Source of the DNA: Thiothrix sp.
GTDB taxonomy: Bacteria; Pseudomonadota; Gammaproteobacteria; Thiotrichales; Thiotrichaceae
Length of the DNA: 64,000 nt
NCBI RefSeq assembly: GCF_028714775.1
Contig: NZ_JAQTLS010000001.1
Location: forward strand, 124,001-188,000
Direction of reading: 5' to 3'
Positions 60,820 through 64,000 of the stretch are shown piece by piece; position 1 is the stretch's first letter, and the number at the start of each line of letters is the position of its first letter. A model generated the notes under the pieces. That model had not been told where the DNA came from. It ran no database searches and worked only from the letters and a program-made list of their open reading frames with translations. The position numbers and the translations under genes were made by a program.

Positions 60820-62928
60820 TCAACCGCTTCGCGACAGCATCCACTTACTGATAAAAACCCCAATAACTGCACCTAGAGGAGTAACAACAAATAGACCAAC
60901 GAAAAACTTGGATACGTAGTTAATATTATTTGCGATATGATACATAATCATGAAAATAGCTATCCCTATAATTGCCCCAATAAATAATTTAAAACTTCCT
61001 TTGCTAATTACTGCAACAACTGCGCCTGCCAAAATATTTGCCACGCCAACAGCCCCAGCTATCAACCACTCATTTCCATTAGGCATGAACATAAATCCAT
61101 CAACAAGCGATAATACAAACGTGAGTATCGCGTATACTAAACCTACAGCAGCTCCGATATATAAGTACTTTCTTGTACTTGCTATCGGCTGCTGCTGCAT
61201 TCCATCCTCCACCGGCTTTACTTGATAACTAACTTCTTGTTGGTGTTTCAATTCTTCCTGATGTTCGATTTCTTCTTGCTGGTGCTTTAACTCGGCTTGG
61301 TGTTTGGCTTCTTCCTCCTGTTGGCGCTTGAGTTCGGCTTGGAGCTTGGCTTGGCGTTTGGCTGCATCCTCTTCTTGCCGCTTCAGTTCGGCTTGGTGTT
61401 TGGCTGCTTCCTCTTCTTGCCGCTTCAGTTCAGCTTGGCGTTTGGATTTCTCTTCCTGCTGGCGCTTGAGTTCTGCTTGGCGCTTGACTTCTTCCTCCTG
61501 CTGACGCCTCAGCTCAGCTTGACGTTTAGCGTCCTCTTCCTGCTGGTGCTTCACTTCAGCTTGGCGCTTAGCTTCTTCCTGCTGACGCCTCAGCTCAGCT
61601 TGACGTTTAGCGTCCTCTTCCTGCTGGTGCTTCACTTCAGCTTGGCGCTTAGCTTCTTCCTGCTGACGCTTGAGTTCGGATTGACGTTTGGCCTCCTCTT
61701 CCTGCTGGCGTTTCAATTCGAGTTGGCGAGCTTCTTCCTCTTGCTGATGCTTCAATTCCGCTTGGTGTTTGGCTTCTTCTCGCTGACGCCGTTGTTCTTC
61801 CATGCCATGGAGTTCTTCGGGAGTGGGTTCGCGCAGCAGACTACCGCTGTCGATGCTGGTGTAGAGGACGGGTGTTGCCCATTCCAATTGGTTGGCTTCG
61901 GCGTAGATCATCTTACGGGCTTCGGCGACGGAGGCATCTATCGAGTAGCCATCAACCAGTGCTGCGTAGAATTCATGTGAGAAAGTGATGGCGGCATCGT
62001 CGGTGATCTCGAACTGCATGGCGATGACTGCCGGGATGCCCTTTTGCAGCAGGCTTTGCCCCACCCCAGCAAACGGGTCGGTGACGGATGTCCTGCCGCC
62101 GCTGCAAGAGTTCAACAGCACTAACTGAAGGGTAGTTTCGTCATACAGGATCGTACCAAGGTATTGCCCGCTGACCAGATGGCCTTTTTTCTGTTGGTCT
62201 TCCAGCACCAACACGCCGTCATTGTTGGTGCGGTCAAACCCGCCATGCCCGATGTAGTGGAACACATGGTATTCGCCGCGCCGCAACTGCCGCTGCAAAG
62301 CCACCAGCGATGGTTCCACCCGCGTCAAGACCATCCTGCCTTCTTTCTGCAAACTTAGGGTGGCGCTATTGATGCGATCCCATTCGCGTTCCACATCCAG
62401 TTGCTGGTAATTGGAGGGGCTGGAAATCATCACCAGCACCTGCAACACGCCCTGCGCCTGCCGTATCTCCGGCAATGTCGCTAGGTCGAGCTTGCGGATA
62501 ATGGGGGTGTTGACCGATAGGCCGATGTAGTTGTTGTTATCGGCGTCAAACAGCAATTCCCACGGGATGTCGATCAGCTTCGGCGCACCCGACAAACGCA
62601 AACGGATGCGCAACCCGCAGCCTTCACGCCGCGCAATTGCCAGACTGGAGCGGAAACGTTCCGCTATTGCCCCACCAAAAAGCGCCTCATACAACGCCCC
62701 ACCCAGTTTTTGGATGGATGGGACATCAATCCGCTCAATATACAGGCTACGCACACTGCCCCGGTTTTGCCCGATTTTGAGGATGAAGTTTTCCAGTTCC
62801 ACTGCCGAGAAAGGCAGGGTAAACGTGCGGCTGGCCTGACCAGCAGGAGAATCAATCACATGTACCTGATAGTTGTCGCCTGCCTCGTTCAGCAACAAAT
62901 CAAAATTGAGGTAGGATTTAGCAGACAT
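60820..62928 (-). CDS. CHAT-domain protease with coiled-coil repeats and C-terminal membrane domain
   Basis: 702 residues from ATG 62928 (MSAKSYLNFDLLLNEAG, aligned with the paralogue's MPVKSYFNFDLLLNEAG; the frame is open to 62982). The CHAT domain keeps H228 (HYIGHGGF) and C275 (LLNSCSGGRTS). Residues of about 380-570 are a Lys/Arg/Gln/Glu coiled coil built of KRQAELRRQQEEEA-type repeats. The end carries about four membrane helices (YLYIGAAVGLVYAILTFVLS, LIAGAVGVANILAGAVVAVI, FIGAIIGIAIFMIMYHIA, FVGLFVVTPLGAVIGVFI). CHAT proteases take part in cell-death and defence systems; this role is inferred. Upstream partner of the 57244 gene, from which the IS separates it. Confidence 0.88.
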   Translation of the reverse strand: MSAKSYLNFDLLLNEAGDNYQVHVIDSPAGQASRTFTLPFSAVELENFILKIGQNRGSVRSLYIERIDVPSIQKLGGALYEALFGGAIAERFRSSLAIARREGCGLRIRLRLSGAPKLIDIPWELLFDADNNNYIGLSVNTPIIRKLDLATLPEIRQAQGVLQVLVMISSPSNYQQLDVEREWDRINSATLSLQKEGRMVLTRVEPSLVALQRQLRRGEYHVFHYIGHGGFDRTNNDGVLVLEDQQKKGHLVSGQYLGTILYDETTLQLVLLNSCSGGRTSVTDPFAGVGQSLLQKGIPAVIAMQFEITDDAAITFSHEFYAALVDGYSIDASVAEARKMIYAEANQLEWATPVLYTSIDSGSLLREPTPEELHGMEEQRRQREEAKHQAELKHQQEEEARQLELKRQQEEEAKRQSELKRQQEEAKRQAEVKHQQEEDAKRQAELRRQQEEAKRQAEVKHQQEEDAKRQAELRRQQEEEVKRQAELKRQQEEKSKRQAELKRQEEEAAKHQAELKRQEEDAAKRQAKLQAELKRQQEEEAKHQAELKHQQEEIEHQEELKHQQEVSYQVKPVEDGMQQQPIASTRKYLYIGAAVGLVYAILTFVLSLVDGFMFMPNGNEWLIAGAVGVANILAGAVVAVISKGSFKLFIGAIIGIAIFMIMYHIANNINYVSKFFVGLFVVTPLGAVIGVFISKWMLSRSG
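61501..61662. repeat. Perfect 2 x 81-bp tandem duplication in the CHAT coiled coil
   Basis: 61501-61581 and 61582-61662 are identical, each coding 27 residues of the coiled coil. Surrounding DNA (about 61270-61800) is made of more diverged copies of shorter units. Perfect identity points to recent slippage or recombination and a length-variable coiled coil. Confidence 0.85.
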
Positions 62929-63042
62929 CAGCATCAGCCCCGTATTAATACACACACTCGCCAAAGTTATTTTATAAGCCAAAATAGCCGTGGCTGCACC
63001 GTCTTAAGTCATGAAAACACGTTAATTCATATCGTGCTTGCA

Positions 63043-63058
63043 TGGCACGGCATTTGCT
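63043..63058 (+). promoter_or_regulatory. Sigma54 (RpoN) -24/-12 promoter before the HupK-like gene
   Basis: TGGCACGGCATTTGCT matches the consensus TGGCAC-N5-TTGCT exactly, 46 bases before the ATG at 63105. Hydrogenase genes in other bacteria are commonly sigma54-dependent and activated by HoxA/HupR-type regulators. Confidence 0.8.
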
Positions 63059-63104
63059 TTACTATTTAGGACGATGTTCCTACTAAAAGCCAAGTATTCG
63101 CCCT

Positions 63105-64000
63105 ATGCAGCCTCTCGACAATTTTGCTGGTCAATTGCAACTTTCCCTGCGCTACAGCAATGAGGCGGGTATTTGTCGTGTCGAGCACGTGGACATTAGC
63201 TCCAACCGCCTGCGCTTAAGTTCGCGTTTTTTTGAGGGTAAGCCCGTCGCACTTGCCCCCAAGCTGGTGGGGATGCTGTTTAGCCTGTGCGGTACGGCGC
63301 AAACGGTCGCTTCCGCCCGTGCCTGTGGCGAAGCGGCGGATGCTGCCACCGAACACCAGCGCGATACCCAGATCAATATCGAAACCCTGTTTGAACACCT
63401 GTTGCGCCTGTCACAAGACTGGCCTGCGGCACTCGCCAACGAGCCACCGCCCGCCCAAGAATTACAAGCACTGTTCAAACTCAAACGCGAACTAGTACAA
63501 GCCCCCAACCCAGCGGTGATGGATGACATCCAGCAGTGGTTTGAAACCCGCCTCTTAGGGCTGTCACTGGAACGCTGGCTAGATTATTGCGCTCGCGGCG
63601 ATACCAAGAAGCTTTCCATTCGCGGCAAAATTGGCAATTTGATGACCAGCTTATGCCGTTACGATTGGGAACCCTTGGGTAATGGCGAACTTCACCCCTT
63701 GCCCGAACTGCCCCCCGCATGGTGGTTGGAACGTTTGGATGCCAGCGATGCTGCCCAATTCAGCGCAACCCCCACGCTCGACGGACAAGCCTGCGAAACT
63801 TCCAGCCTGACCCGCCAATGGGACAACCCCGCTTTACAAGTCTGGCGAAAAAAGTACGGCAGCGGCCTGATGACGCGCCTAATAGCACGGGTACTGGATA
63901 TGCTGGAATGCTGGCAAAGTTTGGCAGCACCGTTTTCTCCTCCCCTGATAAGGGGAGGCCGGGAGGGGTTTCTTCCCGAAGGGATTTCTACGCTACAAAC
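63105..64000 (+). CDS. HupK/HoxV-like hydrogenase accessory protein (partial, runs off the right edge)
   Basis: The frame is open from ATG 63105 to the end of the window (298 codons). It starts MQPLDNFAGQLQLSLRYSNE and contains MLFSLCGTAQTVASARACGEAAD, which resembles a degenerate form of the large-subunit RICGVC region, as in HupK/HoxV. These are thought to act as a scaffold in large-subunit assembly. Other recognisable parts are LSQDWPAAL and GKIGNLMTSLCRYDWEPLG. Near the edge (63936-63985) a palindromic repeat is read in frame. Position beside a hydrogenase operon supports the call, although CHAT genes and an IS intervene. Confidence 0.78.
   Translation, partial: MQPLDNFAGQLQLSLRYSNEAGICRVEHVDISSNRLRLSSRFFEGKPVALAPKLVGMLFSLCGTAQTVASARACGEAADAATEHQRDTQINIETLFEHLLRLSQDWPAALANEPPPAQELQALFKLKRELVQAPNPAVMDDIQQWFETRLLGLSLERWLDYCARGDTKKLSIRGKIGNLMTSLCRYDWEPLGNGELHPLPELPPAWWLERLDASDAAQFSATPTLDGQACETSSLTRQWDNPALQVWRKKYGSGLMTRLIARVLDMLECWQSLAAPFSPPLIRGGREGFLPEGISTLQ
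63936..63985. repeat. Palindromic repeat inserted in frame in the HupK-like gene
   Basis: CCTCCCCT (63939-63946), GATA, AGGGGAGG (63951-63958) followed by CCGGGAGGGGTTTC. It is the same class of CTCCCC/GGGGAG palindrome as in tmcA and codes a Pro/Gly-rich stretch (SPPLIRGGREGF) without breaking the frame. Confidence 0.6.

Noticed and set aside
61297-61980. Plus-strand frame coding a repetitive Leu/Phe-rich, membrane-like protein
   Set aside because: It is the antisense reading of the coiled-coil repeats of the CHAT gene; hydrophobicity is a by-product of Lys/Gln/Glu codons read backwards.
57244-62928. A complete diversity-generating retroelement
   Set aside because: No reverse transcriptase, accessory protein or template repeat was found in the window; only the variable-region-like tail is present.

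Overview
The window looks like chromosome of a filamentous, sulfur-oxidising gammaproteobacterium of the Thiothrix/Thiotrichaceae type. The basis is close relatives of E. coli proteins (YcaO, UvrD, CmoM, RtcB, GlyQS, PilRS), a sulfur-globule-type envelope protein (32831-33355) and an Isp-type [NiFe] hydrogenase operon (51403-57147) of the kind known from sulfur bacteria. The genus call is inference. There is no rRNA, tRNA or CRISPR array that I can see, and no gene-free gap exceeds 300 bases.

Layout. 1-4123 (minus): an acyltransferase cut by the left edge, a short TmcA, a P-II protein and NAD synthetase. 4185-7465 (plus): a small PP0621-like protein and the PilS/PilR two-component pair. 7486-10022 (plus): an rtcB RNA-ligase transcription unit with a structured leader, an unrecognised protein and a small basic protein whose reading frame runs through a terminator. 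10046-12359 (minus): an alpha/beta-hydrolase lipoprotein and CmoM. 12453-16673 (minus): a five-gene signalling cluster made of a Ras-like GTPase-roadblock fusion, a roadblock protein, a Cache sensor, a haem-type sensor and a LysM protein. 16880-19854: glyQS. 19903-21258: an AT-rich HEPN-type gene, probably acquired. 21389-32622: housekeeping and regulatory genes (ycaO, a GcvR-like ACT protein, yebC, ruvC, GST, a Bae-like two-component pair, a DUF1566 protein, lipoproteins, YcgN, Hsp15, a cytochrome c').

32831-38373: sulfur globule protein, AsmA-like protein, a membrane-anchored endonuclease I relative and a hipBA toxin-antitoxin pair with a three-site operator. 38374-47220: a phosphorelay cluster with two paralogous 7TM hybrid kinases, an OmpR-type regulator, a free Hpt protein and two FtsX-type permeases without an ATPase. 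47309-50993: an AAA/DUF4143 ATPase and uvrD. 51029-57147: hydrogenase genes hypC, hupD, hynS, isp1, isp2, a small accessory gene and hynL. 57244-62928 (minus): two CHAT-protease paralogues with different C-terminal halves, separated by an intact IS256-family element carrying an 8-bp target duplication. 63043-64000: a sigma54 promoter followed by a HupK/HoxV-like gene cut by the right edge, so the CHAT/IS block lies inside a hydrogenase locus.

The strongest candidates for something new are: (1) the rtcB unit, with a leader of mutually exclusive hairpins, a possible 12-codon leader peptide and a terminator touching the rtcB start, ending in an ORF with an embedded terminator as in arfA; (2) the conservon-like GTPase/roadblock cluster; (3) the CHAT pair, which shares one protease half joined to either a formylglycine-enzyme-like C-lectin domain or a coiled coil plus membrane domain. 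The C-lectin tail resembles a diversity-generating-retroelement variable region.
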